Of a stretch of DNA of 64,000 bases, positions 63,599 to 64,000 are shown piece by piece; the stretch's first letter is position 1, and every line of letters begins with the position of its first letter. Below the pieces are notes generated by a model. That model searched no databases and was not told the origin of the DNA. It saw nothing but the letters and a program-made list of their open reading frames with translations. Location: the NCBI RefSeq assembly GCF_030159255.1, contig NZ_BSCT01000034.1, forward strand, positions 20,746-84,745, given 5' to 3'. The DNA is from Bradyrhizobium sp. SSBR45G (GTDB lineage: Bacteria > Pseudomonadota > Alphaproteobacteria > Rhizobiales > Xanthobacteraceae). Made by a program: the position numbers and the translations under genes.

Positions 63599-63910
63599 AT
63601 GTGCCGTCTGTTCGCACACCAGCCTCAGCGCGATTATGAGTCGCAGACCCGTTCGTTGCGGATCGGCGGCCATAGCACGTCGATCCGGCTCGAAATGGCG
63701 TTCTGGGACACGCTCGAGGAGATCGCCGCCAAGGAAGGCATGAGCCTCGCCAAGTTCGTGACCACGCTCTACGCCGAGGTGCTGGACCATCACGGCGAGG
63801 TGAAGAATTTTGCGTCGCTGCTGCGCTGCTCCTGTCTGATCTACCGTGCCAAGGCGAACGCCGCGCTGCCGGAGTTTGCAACGGCGGCGATCATGGACGC
63901 GGCGGAGTAG
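63599..63910 (+). CDS. Ribbon-helix-helix domain protein
   Basis: 103 aa from ATG 63599 with a strong GGAGG site. SQTRSLRIGGHSTSIRLEMA, FWDTLEEIAAKEGMSLAKFV and TTLYAEVLDH match the RHH_4 (PF13467) fold: a beta strand followed by two helices. It is a likely DNA-binding dimer. It has an N-terminal Cys (MCRLF) and two more (LRCSCLI). Target genes unknown. Confidence 0.82.
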   Translation: MCRLFAHQPQRDYESQTRSLRIGGHSTSIRLEMAFWDTLEEIAAKEGMSLAKFVTTLYAEVLDHHGEVKNFASLLRCSCLIYRAKANAALPEFATAAIMDAAE

Positions 63911-64000
63911 CCACGCCCTCGCTGTCTCGTCTCCCTCCCCCGCGCGCTACCGTATTCACACATCGATATTGAATACGGGAAGAACGTCTGATTCCCTGTC

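Overview
The window is a high-GC chromosomal segment from an alphaproteobacterium, most likely Bradyrhizobium or a close relative in the Nitrobacteraceae. Supporting signs are the gene set (CIRCE-controlled groESL, hisG-hisZ pair, HpnK-like deacetylase, waaA/lpxK cluster with DUF2093 and DUF4170 proteins, fluoroacetate dehalogenase), frequent GTG/TTG starts, ATGA stop/start overlaps, and dispersed palindromic repeats of the kind common in this group. Most genes are core housekeeping or metabolic genes. No rRNA, tRNA, CRISPR array or recognisable transposase was found.

Layout. 1-5.5 kb: a partial YbaK protein, an L-2-haloacid dehalogenase, an amidohydrolase, rpmJ, small secreted proteins, an alpha/beta hydrolase and a soluble cytochrome c. 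5.7-16.4 kb: the glycolate oxidase genes, with glcD separated from glcE-glcF by about 6.6 kb of repeats, an accessory defence cassette and a small monooxygenase. 16.5-24.8 kb: a histone-like Lys/Ala protein, a TorF-like porin with a possible attenuator leader, an SbmA/YddA-type ABC exporter, L-lactate permease and secreted proteins, with two copies of a roughly 180-bp inverted-repeat element. 25-35.9 kb: groESL, CheZ, an L,D-transpeptidase, an HpnK/glycosyltransferase pair, hisG-hisZ and rsmE. 36-47.7 kb: two paralogous secreted proteins, ubiA, pmbA, a cysQ-like phosphatase, the acyltransferase-waaA-lpxK lipid A cluster and xseA. 47.8-64 kb: hydrolase, membrane protein/regulator pair, purD, a cyclase-ATPase-TPR gene followed by a methyltransferase-P450 fusion and fluoroacetate dehalogenase, then tadA, an rluB-like gene, rsmD, mutL and an RHH protein.

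The main find is the two-gene cassette at 8517-12789. The first gene encodes a 925-aa protein with an N-terminal SIR2 domain, a middle Schlafen-associated (HATPase_c_4-like) ATPase module, an APAZ region and a strongly acidic tail. The second overlaps it by 11 bp and encodes a short MID-PIWI Argonaute whose catalytic aspartate positions appear lost. This matches the short prokaryotic Argonaute/SIR2-APAZ (SPARSA-like) logic of guide-directed invader sensing followed by NAD+ depletion and abortive infection, but the extra ATPase module and acidic tail make it an unusual, little-characterised variant. The cassette has lower GC and different codon use from its neighbours and sits inside the glycolate oxidase locus, consistent with horizontal insertion.

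A second candidate novelty is the run at 51212-57984: a zinc-ribbon/class III cyclase/ATPase/TPR signalling protein, an unrecognised 164-aa protein, a methyltransferase fused to a cytochrome P450, and a fluoroacetate dehalogenase-type hydrolase.
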